From positions 1 through 45,733 of the forward strand of contig NZ_JAHKPK010000053.1 of NCBI RefSeq assembly GCF_018860665.1: 45,733 bases of DNA, read 5' to 3'. A program made the position numbers and the translations under genes. Under the pieces are notes generated by a model. It saw only the letters and a program-made list of their open reading frames with translations. It was not told the DNA's origin and made no database searches. The stretch comes from Pacificibacter marinus (GTDB lineage: Bacteria; Pseudomonadota; Alphaproteobacteria; Rhodobacterales; Rhodobacteraceae). This document shows positions 7,450 through 15,753 of this stretch, piece by piece (within the stretch, counting starts at the first letter, position 1; the number at the start of each line of letters is the position of its first letter).

Positions 7450-8141
7450 TGGCTGATTTCAACGTGATGGAAGACAAGCTTACCAATGCCCAAATCGCAT
7501 GGCGCGCGGCGCAAGATCTGGCGGATGGTTCCTATGTGAACCTTGGGATTGGCTTTCCCGAAATGATTGCAAAATTTCAACCCGAGGGCCGTGAGGTCAC
7601 CTATCATACTGAAAACGGTGTGCTTGGATTTGGCAAAGCCCCCGCTGAGGGTGAGGAGGACTGGGATCTAATCAACGCGGGCAAACGGGCGATTACACTT
7701 AATGCCGGTGCATCGTTTTTTCACCATGCCGATAGTTTCTCGATGGTGCGTGGCGGACATTTGGACCTTGCCGTTCTGGGCGCTTATCAGGTCGGTCAAA
7801 ATGGTGACTTGGCCAATTGGAGTGTCGGAGCCAAAGGCGTGCCTGCCGTTGGGGGGGCAATGGATTTGGTGCATGGCGCGAAAAACGTTGCAGTGGTCAC
7901 CGATCACGTGACCAAAAAGGGCGCGCCAAAATTGCTTGAGGCCTGTACCCTTCCGCTCACTGGGATTGCCTGTGTAACACGGGTTTATACCTCGCTTGCC
8001 GTTATCGACATTCGTGACGGCCAGTTTGTTTTATGTGAAAAGTTACCGCAAATTTCTATGGATCAACTTCAATCTGTCACGGGGGCCAGACTTCATGTGG
8101 ATGGCGTTGTTGACGATCTGATTGTGCCGGAGACTCTGTGA
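7449..8141 (+). CDS. pcaJ: 3-oxoadipate CoA-transferase, beta subunit
   Basis: The 230-residue B subunit carries the catalytic glutamate motif ENGVLGFG (Glu about residue 55) and the GASFFHHADSFSMVRGGHLDLAVLGA segment typical of family I beta subunits. The Glu forms the enzyme-CoA thioester intermediate. Its start shares a base with the pcaI stop and its own stop overlaps the thiolase start (ATGA), so all three proteins should be made from one message with coupled translation. Confidence 0.9.
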   Translation: MADFNVMEDKLTNAQIAWRAAQDLADGSYVNLGIGFPEMIAKFQPEGREVTYHTENGVLGFGKAPAEGEEDWDLINAGKRAITLNAGASFFHHADSFSMVRGGHLDLAVLGAYQVGQNGDLANWSVGAKGVPAVGGAMDLVHGAKNVAVVTDHVTKKGAPKLLEACTLPLTGIACVTRVYTSLAVIDIRDGQFVLCEKLPQISMDQLQSVTGARLHVDGVVDDLIVPETL

Positions 8142-9340
8142 TGATCGACGTTTTTATCTGTGATTATATCCGTACCCCGATTGGCCGCTATGGCGGTGGA
8201 TTGTCCGCTGTGCGCGCCGACGATCTGGGTGCCGTTCCTTTGCGGGCGCTGGCAGAGCGCAATCCTGATTTGGATCTTTCCGCGATTGATGAAGTCATCT
8301 TTGGTTGCGCAAACCAAGCCGGCGAAGACAACCGTAATGTCGCGCGCATGTCGCTCTTGCTTGCTGGTTATCCTGACACGGTTCCTGCCACCACAATGAA
8401 CCGCCTGTGCGGCTCGGGCATGGACGCGATCATCACGGCCGCGCGGGCGATTAAATCGGGTGAAGTGGACCTTGTCATCGCTGGCGGCACTGAAAGCATG
8501 TCGCGTGCGCCCTTCGTGATTCCCAAGGCCACAGGTGCCTTTTCGCGAGCAAATGAAATCCATGACACCACCATCGGCTGGCGTTTCGTGAATAAATTGA
8601 TGAAGGCGCAATACGGTGTCGACTCTATGCCTGAGACCGCTGAAAATGTGGCCGAAGATTTCGATATCAGCCGCGAAGATCAGGACCTCTTTGCCCTTCG
8701 AAGCCAACAAGCCACAAAGGTCGCTATGGACAACGGTCGTCTTGCTCAAGAGATTACACCCGTGACCATTCCCCAACGCAAGGGAGCCCACGTTGTTGTG
8801 GCGGCTGATGAACATCCCCGTGCTTCAACCACCCTTGAGGATCTGCAAAAGCTGCGTGCTTTTGTGAAAGAAGGTGGAACGATTACTGCGGGCAACGCGT
8901 CTGGAGTTAATGATGGCGCCGCTGCGGTCATTTTGGCGACACGTGCTGCGGCGGAAAAGCATGGTCTTACACCCATTGTCAAGATCCTTGGCGGAGCAAC
9001 GGCCGGTGTGGCGCCGCGCATCATGGGGTTTGGCCCTGCGCCAGCTTCGCGCAAACTGATGGGGCGTCTGGGTCTTGGCACCGACGATTTTGCGGTGATT
9101 GAATTGAACGAAGCTTTTGCATCTCAAAGTCTCGCCACCCTGCGTGATCTGGGCATCGCCGATGATGACCCGCGGGTCAACAAAAATGGTGGCGCGATTG
9201 CGCTTGGTCACCCTTTGGGCATGTCTGGTGTTCGAATTACCGGAACTGCAATGCTTGATTTGAAACCCGGCGAAAAAAGCCTGTCCACCATGTGTATCGG
9301 CGTCGGGCAAGGCATCGCGATTGCTTTGGAAAGAGTGTGA
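8138..9340 (+). CDS. pcaF: 3-oxoadipyl-CoA thiolase
   Basis: This 400-residue thiolase has the acylated cysteine in NRLCGSGMDA (Cys about residue 91), the GGTESMSRAPFV segment, GGAIALGHPLGMSG with the catalytic His, and the second cysteine in CIGVGQGIA at the C-terminus. It cleaves 3-oxoadipyl-CoA to succinyl-CoA and acetyl-CoA, completing aromatic ring breakdown. Placement directly after pcaIJ is the main reason to prefer PcaF over a general acetyl-CoA acetyltransferase. Upstream genes of the pathway (pcaGHCD) are not in the window; only a pcaB relic is. Confidence 0.88.
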   Translation: MMIDVFICDYIRTPIGRYGGGLSAVRADDLGAVPLRALAERNPDLDLSAIDEVIFGCANQAGEDNRNVARMSLLLAGYPDTVPATTMNRLCGSGMDAIITAARAIKSGEVDLVIAGGTESMSRAPFVIPKATGAFSRANEIHDTTIGWRFVNKLMKAQYGVDSMPETAENVAEDFDISREDQDLFALRSQQATKVAMDNGRLAQEITPVTIPQRKGAHVVVAADEHPRASTTLEDLQKLRAFVKEGGTITAGNASGVNDGAAAVILATRAAAEKHGLTPIVKILGGATAGVAPRIMGFGPAPASRKLMGRLGLGTDDFAVIELNEAFASQSLATLRDLGIADDDPRVNKNGGAIALGHPLGMSGVRITGTAMLDLKPGEKSLSTMCIGVGQGIAIALERV

Positions 9341-9976
9341 TCACTCACACGCTATACTGTTAGTTTGAATGCGGACAGGCTGAAATGCTCAGTGTATGGA
9401 GGCACCGACTCGTTGGCTCAGAGTTTCCTATACACTCGCGTTTTTCGTCTGCATCGTTTTGCGCCAATACCCTGTTTAAAAGGCCCCGTTTTAAATGACA
9501 CATCTGAGCACCGGTAAGTGTCGTCGGCTGCGCTTTACCACATTCAACACTAATTCACCTGGATCGTCTTTTCGTGTCTAGGCTGAGCAACACCAGCTCA
9601 GCCAGCGCGTCTTTAAGATGGATTGAAAGCTTGCCGCTAGGCTCAGATGTTTTGAGTGCGTTTCTAGCGATCAACCCCAACAAGGTGTCCTTGGCATCCA
9701 GCATATCGTTCGGCTGGAAAACTGCACCCCTTTGTCGTGTGTGTATTCTATCGTCGTTGTTGGATGCCTCTTCGCACGCTGTCCATTTTTTTATCAAACC
9801 CCTTCAGATTTTAGGACGCAATGCGTCTCGTGCGAGGGAGTGCATTACATTGACGATGCCGAAACTATGAACTAACCGCAGCCTATGTTGCTGTATCAGA
9901 GACCATTCGTCTTTTCCATTTTGTCGAGGTGAACCAGTGCTTGGCCCTACGCGACCTGCTAATTCTAGTCATATCG
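9341..9976. other. Noncoding gap with recombinase scrap and possible pca terminator
   Basis: No intact gene is visible. Downstream of pcaF, AGTGTAT (9391-9397) pairs with ATACACT (9430-9436) and a short T-run follows at about 9441; this could end the pca transcript but the loop is long. The middle holds a recombinase remnant (separate entry). The region 9800-9976 contains unassigned sequence up to the IS481 left end. Confidence 0.5.
9555..9797 (-). pseudogene. Remnant of the C-terminus of a large serine recombinase
   Basis: The leftward frame reads MLDAKDTLLGLIARNALK then SGKLSIHLKDALAELV. This matches, residue for residue in long stretches, the C-terminus of the recombinase at 44846-45586 (MLAAKDALRGLVDRIVL, GKLSVHLHGALADLL). 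Only the last 45 or so residues are recognisable; the resolvase and zinc-ribbon parts are missing. It is a decayed paralogue, not a working gene. Confidence 0.7.
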
Positions 9977-10820
9977 TGTAAATATGTACGGACTCTCGGG
10001 ACACTTCCTGTAAATTACCCAATTTTGGGTGGGGAAGTTTTTATGACGAACGAAGAACGTGACATTCAACGCAAGCTGAGAGTGCTCCAGCATGCTGAGA
10101 AGATCGGCAATGTACGCAAAGCATGCCGGTATTTTGGAATTGGGAGATTCAGCTTTTATAGATGGCGGGATGCCTATCAAAAGCATGGGGAGGCTGGCTT
10201 GAAGAATGCCAAATCAATTCCGAAGAACCCGGCCAATCAAACATCTGCTGAAATTGTCGAGAAGGTTCTGTATCTGCGCCGCAAGTATCACTTGGGGCCC
10301 ATAAGGATCGTCTGGTATTTGGCACGTTACCACGGCATCAAAATCTCAGATGCCGGGGTCTACCGTATCCTCAGACGCAACGGTCTTAACCGGTTGCCCA
10401 GAGGCACACGAATGCGCAAGCTGCATACCAAGCGATATCAGAAGCAGGTTCCAGGTCACCACATCCAAGTAGACGTCAAGCTCTTGACCTTCAAAGGAAA
10501 ATGCGGCGAAAAGGTCCGCCGGTTCCAATGCACCGCGATCGACGATGCAACCAGAGTTCGCGCCCTGAAAATCTACGAAAAACATACCCAAGCCAATGCC
10601 ATCGACTTCATTGACCACATCATCGAAAAGTCACCGTTTCGCATTCGCGAAGTGCGCACGGATAATGGCCACGAGTTTCAGGCCAAGTTCCATTGGCATG
10701 TCGAAGATCTCGGGAACAGGCACGCCTACATCAAACGCGGCACACCGCAATTGAACGGCAAAGTCGAGCGATTCCACCGTTCCGATCAACAAGAGTTCTA
10801 TCAACTTTTCAGCTACAAAG
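9977..10820 (+). mobile_element. IS481-family insertion sequence, 3' end missing
   Basis: The element begins near TGTAAATATGTACGG (9977) and carries one transposase gene. Its right side is lost: identity with the related copy at 26.3-26.9 kb stops right after AGCTACAAAG (10811-10820), where the last 35 codons and the right inverted repeat should be. The following bases belong to the HxlR gene region. The left boundary is a guess based on the TGT terminus common in IS481 elements. Confidence 0.65.
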
Positions 10821-10903
10821 GTCGACAGTCACAAAGCGCCAAGACTCGGGCTTTCGCCGTGCACGACATCGCGGGGCGAATTGGCGAACACGCCCGGTCT
10901 TAG
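10043..10903 (+). pseudogene. IS481-family transposase with replaced C-terminus
   Basis: The gene starts at ATG 10043 after GGGGAAG. The N-terminus is a helix-turn-helix (RKACRYFGIGRFSFYRWRDAY), followed by a second helical domain (GPIRIVWYLARYHG) and the rve/DDE core: QVDVK, VRTDNGHEFQAKF and LNGKVERFHRSDQQEFYQL. The three acidic catalytic positions are present. After FSYKG (10820) the true sequence, DDVDLEAKLDEWERFYNFHR in the sister copy, is replaced by about 27 unrelated codons read out of the neighbouring cassette up to a TAG at 10903. The protein is therefore probably inactive. Confidence 0.85.
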
Positions 10904-11539
10904 CCAAGACGTTACGGTGCGGGTCAGGCTTGGATCTCCATCCATTAACAGATCGCCGTTCTTGATGGCATCGCGGTAGGTCCGGTCGCCCATCCAAATG
11001 TCCGACAGGGTCTGGACCGTGCAATTGAAATAGACGTCGATATCCTTGCCCGGGTCCTTGATGCAAACCTCTGACTTTTCCGGGCTGACGACCAACCACC
11101 AGTCACGTTGCTCCTCCAAATCCGAGAAGCGAAACTTGATGATTGTTTCCTGCCCCTTGATCTTTTCGCGGTCGATGCTGCGCTCAAGGTAGAGCATTAG
11201 GAACTCGACATCGAAATCCTGGTCCAGGATCGTGTTCTTGGCCCAGATGATCCCCCATTCGCCAAGTGCAAACAGAACCGGCAACAGCGATTCACATGCC
11301 TCGGTCGGAAAATATTCGTACCCTCTCTGACCGGGGATGCGCCGACGGATCACCATGTTCTGCTCTTCGAGTTGCTTCAGCCGCTTGGTCAGAAGGGCCG
11401 GAGAAATATCTCCTAGCCCGCGTTGCAGCGTGCTGAACCGTCGCCCACCCATCAAGAGTTCGCGCAGGATCAGAATGGTCCAGCGTTCGCCAAGGATCTC
11501 GGCGGCTTTCGCGATCGGACAGAACTGGTTGTAATTCAT
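10829..11539 (-). CDS. HxlR-family regulator with C-terminal SCP2-like domain
   Basis: The 236-residue protein has an N-terminal HxlR winged helix (CPIAKAAEILGERWTILILRELLMGGRRFSTL, LTKRLKQLEEQNMVIRR). The second half (from about residue 110) resembles the sterol-carrier/SCP2-like domain found in longer HxlR regulators. ATG 11539 is chosen because GAGGTGGA lies at the right distance; GTG 11545 is closer to it. It reads away from the DUF1127/methyltransferase operon and marks the left edge of a GC-richer block. HxlR regulators often answer to electrophiles such as aldehydes, quinones or peroxides. Its 3' end lies nine bases from the IS481 break. Confidence 0.87.
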   Translation of the reverse strand: MNYNQFCPIAKAAEILGERWTILILRELLMGGRRFSTLQRGLGDISPALLTKRLKQLEEQNMVIRRRIPGQRGYEYFPTEACESLLPVLFALGEWGIIWAKNTILDQDFDVEFLMLYLERSIDREKIKGQETIIKFRFSDLEEQRDWWLVVSPEKSEVCIKDPGKDIDVYFNCTVQTLSDIWMGDRTYRDAIKNGDLLMDGDPSLTRTVTSWLRPGVFANSPRDVVHGESPSLGAL

Positions 11540-11582
11540 AAGCACTCCACCTCGTCACCTTGGCTATGATGAACTTCACATA

Positions 11583-11611
11583 TTGTAGCAGATTCCTTCG
11601 TTTTTTGTAGC
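11583..11611. promoter_or_regulatory. TTGTAGC direct repeats upstream of HxlR (operator candidate)
   Basis: TTGTAGC occurs at 11583-11589 and at 11605-11611, exactly 22 bases apart (about two helical turns), in the divergent region between the HxlR gene and the rightward genes. The spacing fits two regulator dimers on one face of the DNA. Confidence 0.4.
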
Positions 11612-11716
11612 GGGTTACTTCTTGCGGTGAAGTATTTCGCCCGCCCTGGTTCCTCTATTCCTTTGGTCATCGGCGATCGGACACCCCGTCGCCAGGAAAA
11701 ACCGAAGAGAAAAGCA

Positions 11717-11896
11717 ATGTTTATCAAAGCAATATCAGGGTTTCGGCAGGACTGTTCGGTCAAGCGAACCAAGCCCCAGGACCTTCTCGAAACCCGCCGT
11801 CAGAGGTTGACCCTCTCCTATCTCACGCCGCGCCAGCTGTCCGACATCGCCATCAGCCCAGCGGATGCAGAATACAAAGTCGCCGGATCTTTCTGA
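11717..11896 (+). CDS. Small DUF1127-domain protein
   Basis: The 59-residue protein (MFIKAISG...) contains the short DUF1127 pattern RLTLSYLTPRQLSDIAISPADAEY, basic at the front and with the arginine/leucine-rich LxxRQLxDIG-type core. Small DUF1127 proteins are abundant in alphaproteobacteria; some are RNA-binding or phosphate/stress related. A purine-rich AAGAGAAAA precedes the ATG. It lies 79 bases ahead of the methyltransferase gene and may be the first gene of that operon. Its link to the cassette function is unknown. Confidence 0.7.
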   Translation: MFIKAISGFRQDCSVKRTKPQDLLETRRQRLTLSYLTPRQLSDIAISPADAEYKVAGSF

Positions 11897-11975
11897 GAAA
11901 AATCCGCCATCCGGCGCGGCTGAAACCACACCAAATTCGCTGATTCCCAAGGCGACCTTTACCGGAGAAACAAAA

Positions 11976-12872
11976 ATGACTGTTCAAAACGAATTCACCA
12001 CCCATGATGCCGAAATCCTGCCGACGTCGCCGCTCGTCGAATTCTGGAACGACACGCTGGCCCCCAAATTCGTCAAGTATCGCCACGTGCTCGAAGGCGG
12101 GTTGTCGCGCCACAGCGAAACAGTGATGCCGTTGCTCGAAATCGCGCGGGGCGACCACGTTTTGGATGTCGGATGCGGCTTTGGCGACACCGCCATTGCG
12201 ATGGCCAACCGCGTTGGGCCAGAAGGGAGAGTGGTAGGCGTCGATTGCTGTGATGCCTTTCTTGATATCGCCTGCAACCGGCCGGAACGCAGGTTCGCGC
12301 CCAATGTCCGATTCGAGTCCGGCGATGCCGAGCGGGGTTTGGGCGTTGCCCAGTACGACTTTGTCTTTTCGCGCTTTGGCACGATGTTCTTCTCAAACCC
12401 GGTGGCCGGATTGCGCAGTATGCGCAACGCTCTCAAGCCCGGTGGTCGCATGGCGCATATCGTCTGGCGCGGGCGCAAGGACAATCCCTGGCTGATCGCG
12501 GCCGGCGACATCGTGCGCCGCTATCTGCCCGCACCGGGTGCCGATGCACGTACCTGTGGCCCCGGCCCGTTCTCGATGGCGGATGAAGACACGACACGCG
12601 CCCAAATGGTAGCAGCTGGTTTCACCGACATCGCCTTCCAGCGCATCGACGCCAAGGTGCAGGTCGGACGCGACATCGATGACGCTGTGAACTTCCAACT
12701 CGCGGTTGGTCCGGCAGGGGAAACCTACCGCGAGGCCGGTGCCGAAGGTGTCGCCCGCCGCGCCGAGATCATGCTCGCCCTGTCGGAGCTTTTTGAAGGC
12801 GTCCAAGCGCGCGAGGGCGGCCTGTGGATGGACAGTTCATCCTGGCTGATCACCGCCCGCGCGCCGCGCTGA
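11976..12872 (+). CDS. Class I SAM-dependent methyltransferase
   Basis: The 298-residue protein has the SAM-binding motif I HVLDVGCGFGDTAIAMA (about residues 60-76), an acidic motif II region (GRVVGVDCCDAFLDIA), a GDAERG motif and the FSRFGTMFFSNP / ALKPGGRMAHIVWR segments seen in the UbiE/Methyltransf_11 type enzymes. Start ATG 11976 follows CGGAGA. The acceptor is unknown. It is the first large gene of a rightward cassette with OsmC, flavin monooxygenase, GFA and nitronate monooxygenase genes, all GC-rich compared with the rest of the window. Confidence 0.85.
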   Translation: MTVQNEFTTHDAEILPTSPLVEFWNDTLAPKFVKYRHVLEGGLSRHSETVMPLLEIARGDHVLDVGCGFGDTAIAMANRVGPEGRVVGVDCCDAFLDIACNRPERRFAPNVRFESGDAERGLGVAQYDFVFSRFGTMFFSNPVAGLRSMRNALKPGGRMAHIVWRGRKDNPWLIAAGDIVRRYLPAPGADARTCGPGPFSMADEDTTRAQMVAAGFTDIAFQRIDAKVQVGRDIDDAVNFQLAVGPAGETYREAGAEGVARRAEIMLALSELFEGVQAREGGLWMDSSSWLITARAPR

Positions 12873-13105
12873 CCCGCAACAAGAAAGAGACCGCTATGTC
12901 TTTCACCCCAATTCCGCCGCTTTCGGCGCGAACTCGCCGGCACGTCTGACGTGCCCGGTAACGGGATGCATCAACCGCCCGACACGCGCCGGCGCCTGCA
13001 CCCGATCCACCCGCTGTTTCCCCGCTGGGGCCAGCAACGACCCATAGGATCGCTTACCCGCGATACCGAAAATTCAGACTCAACCAACAATCCAAAGGAC
13101 CAAAA
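12873..13105 (+). other. Gap with a 17-codon gene stub (12896-12949)
   Basis: AAAGAGA followed by ATG at 12896 looks like a real gene start, but the frame (MSFTPIPPLSARTRRHV) ends with TGA at 12949. The rest up to the OsmC gene is GC-rich and has coding-like composition in pieces, without a recognisable product. It may be what is left of a gene shortened by deletion. Confidence 0.35.
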
Positions 13106-13669
13106 ATGACCTACGTATCCACAACCACCGCCAACAACGGCGTCAACACCGAAGCCCTCATCGGCGCGCGTGGCGCGTTTGCCGAAACCCCTGTCGCAGC
13201 ACAGTTCACCTTCAAAAGCACCTGCGACTGGATTGAAGGCACCTACAACCGAAATACGATCAACGGCTATTTCGGTCTCGGCCAGGAGCATGAGCGCAAG
13301 CGCACGTTCTCGATCGAATCCGATCATCCGGAAGTCTTTGCCGCGGCAGACCGCGCTCCGACCCCGACCGAGATCGTGCTGTCGGCACTCGCCAGTTGCC
13401 TGACCGGCGGCGTAGCCGCGGTTGCCCAGCATCGCGGCATCCAGCTGCACTCGGTGCGCGCCACCGTCGAGGGCGACATTGATGTCCAAGGCATCCTTGG
13501 CATGGATCCCGAAATCCGCAACGGCTTCTCGGCGGTCCGCGTGTCTTTCGAGATCGACGCCGACGCAAGCGACGAAGACATCCGCGCGCTGGTTGCCCAG
13601 TCGCAGAAACGCTCTGCTCTGTTCGACATCCTGACCAACCCGACGAACGTCGCCGTCACCGTATCGTAA
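13106..13669 (+). CDS. OsmC-family protein (organic peroxide / thiol chemistry)
   Basis: The 187-residue protein carries the OsmC core: PTPTEIVLSALASCLTGGVA with the first (peroxidatic) cysteine at about residue 98, then a beta-rich segment ending SQKRSALFDILTNPTNV. In classical OsmC/Ohr proteins the last block carries a second cysteine; here the equivalent position is Ser (RSALFD), so a one-cysteine mechanism or a different reaction is likely. ATG 13106 follows AAAGGACCAAAA. It sits between the methyltransferase and the flavin monooxygenase in the same operon. Confidence 0.85.
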   Translation: MTYVSTTTANNGVNTEALIGARGAFAETPVAAQFTFKSTCDWIEGTYNRNTINGYFGLGQEHERKRTFSIESDHPEVFAAADRAPTPTEIVLSALASCLTGGVAAVAQHRGIQLHSVRATVEGDIDVQGILGMDPEIRNGFSAVRVSFEIDADASDEDIRALVAQSQKRSALFDILTNPTNVAVTVS

Positions 13670-13741
13670 CAGTCACCTTGTCATCGGCCGTGCCTGCGGT
13701 GCGGCCGATGGCCAGCCAACCCTCTACCGAAACGAACACCA

Positions 13742-13858
13742 ATGAGTATCGACCCCAAGCCACTGCGCGGCGTGGCCCTCTTTGACCTCGGCCACTACCA
13801 GCCGCACCCAAAAACTTCGGCGCAACGCTCATCCGCGGCACCCCGCAAGCAGTGCTAA
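13742..13858 (+). other. Short open frame, possible gene stub
   Basis: A 38-codon frame (MSIDPKPLRGVALFDLGHYQ...) starts behind GAAACGAACACCA, a leader almost the same as the one before the GFA gene (GAAAGAAACACCA). No family is recognised. It may be the front end of a deleted gene of the cassette or a very small protein. Confidence 0.3.
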
Positions 13859-13906
13859 TCCCAACGTTTTGCGGAAACGCCGGACGTCCAGACAAGGAAC
13901 AACCCC

Positions 13907-15142
13907 ATGAAAAGCATTTCTACGATCATCATCGGTGCCGGTCAGGCGGGTCTGGCGATGAGCTATTGCCTGCAACAACGCGGAGTGCCGCATGTGGTTC
14001 TCGAACGCGGAAAAGTCGCCAATTCCTGGGCGAGCGAACGCTGGGACAGCCTGCGTTTGCTGACCCCTAACTGGCAAAGCAGGCTACCCGGCTGCGCCTA
14101 TTCCGGATCCAACCCGGACGGCTTCATGGACATGGCTGGCGTCGTCCGCTTCCTTGGCGGATACGCGGCCGCAATCGCTGCCCCGGTTGAGGAGCAAACC
14201 ACCGTCACTTCGGTTTCCCGCCTGGGTGACGGATACCGGGTGATGACTGACAAGGGCATCTGGGCCTGCCGCAATCTGGTTCTGGCGAGCGGTGCCTGCA
14301 ACCGCGCGCATGTCCCCGCCTGCGCCGCAGCGCTTCCCGAACATATCACCCAGCTGAGCCCATTGGACTATCGCAACCCGTCCCAACTGCGCGCTGGCGG
14401 TGTTCTTATAGTCGGCGCTTCCGCTACGGGTGTCCAGCTTGCGTCCGAAATCCGGGCCGCCGGACACCCGGTGACTCTCGCCGCAGGTCAGCACATCCGC
14501 ATGCCGCGGCATTACCGCGGTCGCGACATCCAATGGTGGATGGACCGGTCCAGACTGCTTGCGACCACGACCGGCGAGATCGACGATCTGGCCCGCGCCC
14601 GCGCCGTGCCGTCGCTGCAACTCGTCGGCGATCGCGATGCTCAGTTCCTCGACCTCAACGCGCTCCAGCGAGCGGGCGTCGAGGTGGTCGGCCGCCTTGC
14701 GGACATACGTGACGGTGAGGCGCTGTTCTCCGGCGGTTTGGCCAATGCATCAACGCTGTCCGATCTGAAAATGAACCGGGCCTTGGCGGCGTTCGACATC
14801 TGGGCGGACCAGGCGGGAACCGACGGCCTGGCACCGCCCGAACGGTTCCCCGCGACCGAGGTCCCCGCAAGCCCGACGCTCCGGCTCGACCTCGCGAGAC
14901 GGCAGATCTCGACCGTCATCTGGGCAACCGGATTCCGGCCGGACTTCAGCTGGCTTCACCTGCCCGTGTTCGACCGCAAGGGGCGGCTTGGCCATAGCGA
15001 CGGCCGTGTTGCGCCGGGCCTCTACGTACTGGGCCTTCCATTCCTGCGTACCCGCAAGTCATCGCTGATCGATGGCGTCGGCGCCGATGCCGCCGCGCTT
15101 GCCGATCACCTCGTCCAATCCACCGGCCGCCAAGCGGCATGA
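13907..15142 (+). CDS. Flavin-containing monooxygenase-like FAD/NAD(P) oxidoreductase
   Basis: The 411-residue protein starts with an FAD-binding Rossmann motif (IIIGAGQAGLAMSYCLQQRG) followed by the ERGKVANSWASERWDSLRLL segment of the CzcO/YUCCA-type monooxygenases. A second Rossmann motif for NADPH is VLIVGASATGVQLA (about residues 165-178). The closing ATGFRPDFSWL motif is also typical. Such enzymes use O2 and NADPH to oxygenate N, S or carbonyl groups of small molecules. A related protein lies at 37.7 kb. The stop overlaps the next gene by four bases (ATGA). Confidence 0.88.
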   Translation: MKSISTIIIGAGQAGLAMSYCLQQRGVPHVVLERGKVANSWASERWDSLRLLTPNWQSRLPGCAYSGSNPDGFMDMAGVVRFLGGYAAAIAAPVEEQTTVTSVSRLGDGYRVMTDKGIWACRNLVLASGACNRAHVPACAAALPEHITQLSPLDYRNPSQLRAGGVLIVGASATGVQLASEIRAAGHPVTLAAGQHIRMPRHYRGRDIQWWMDRSRLLATTTGEIDDLARARAVPSLQLVGDRDAQFLDLNALQRAGVEVVGRLADIRDGEALFSGGLANASTLSDLKMNRALAAFDIWADQAGTDGLAPPERFPATEVPASPTLRLDLARRQISTVIWATGFRPDFSWLHLPVFDRKGRLGHSDGRVAPGLYVLGLPFLRTRKSSLIDGVGADAAALADHLVQSTGRQAA

Positions 15143-15753
15143 ACCGAAAGAACAACAACATGACCCAACATTTTACCACTTCCCCTCAGAACACGGATCG
15201 CGACGCGCATATCCGTGACGCACAGAATGCGGTGATCGCGCGCATGAAATCGGACCCGAGCAAGGCACGCAGCACGGTAAAAACCAACGGTCACATCAGC
15301 GAAGGCCTGGCCTGCCATGTCACGCAGGGCCGTTTCGAAATGATGCTCGATATGGGCCGCGCGATGGGCGGCGAATGCGCCGGCCTTTCACCGGGGTTCC
15401 ACGGCCGCGCCGCCATTGCCGCCTGCGTCGCGATGGCCGTCAAGATGCTCGCCGCTCGGGAGTCTGTCCGTTTCGAGGCTGTCGATGTCTCTGTCGAAAT
15501 GGATTTTGACGATGCCGCGCTGTTCGGCCTCGGCTCAGGTCATGCCGCGCCGCTGGATACCCGCATTGCCATCGACGTCACGACCGATGCCGCTGACAGC
15601 ACGGTGCGAGGCATCGTAGATCAGGCGCTGGCATGGGACATCTGGTATCTCGCGCTGCGCGACCCGCAACAGGTTTCAACCCGACTGTCTGTCCATGAAC
15701 CCGGCCGTGTGCCGGGCGGACGGCGCGCCCAGCATGGAAAGAAACACCAATGA
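15139..15753 (+). CDS. Second OsmC-like protein
   Basis: The 204-residue protein looks like an OsmC-fold protein: HVTQGRFEMMLDMGRAMGG in the N-terminal strand region, then the core helix FHGRAAIAACVAMAVKMLAA with a single cysteine where the peroxidatic one is expected, and a final block without a second cysteine. It is divergent from the first OsmC gene in the cassette. ATG 15139 overlaps the monooxygenase stop; ATG 15160 is an alternative. The stop overlaps the GFA gene start. Its function may be redox or thiol chemistry linked to the monooxygenase reaction. Confidence 0.7.
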   Translation: MNRKNNNMTQHFTTSPQNTDRDAHIRDAQNAVIARMKSDPSKARSTVKTNGHISEGLACHVTQGRFEMMLDMGRAMGGECAGLSPGFHGRAAIAACVAMAVKMLAARESVRFEAVDVSVEMDFDDAALFGLGSGHAAPLDTRIAIDVTTDAADSTVRGIVDQALAWDIWYLALRDPQQVSTRLSVHEPGRVPGGRRAQHGKKHQ

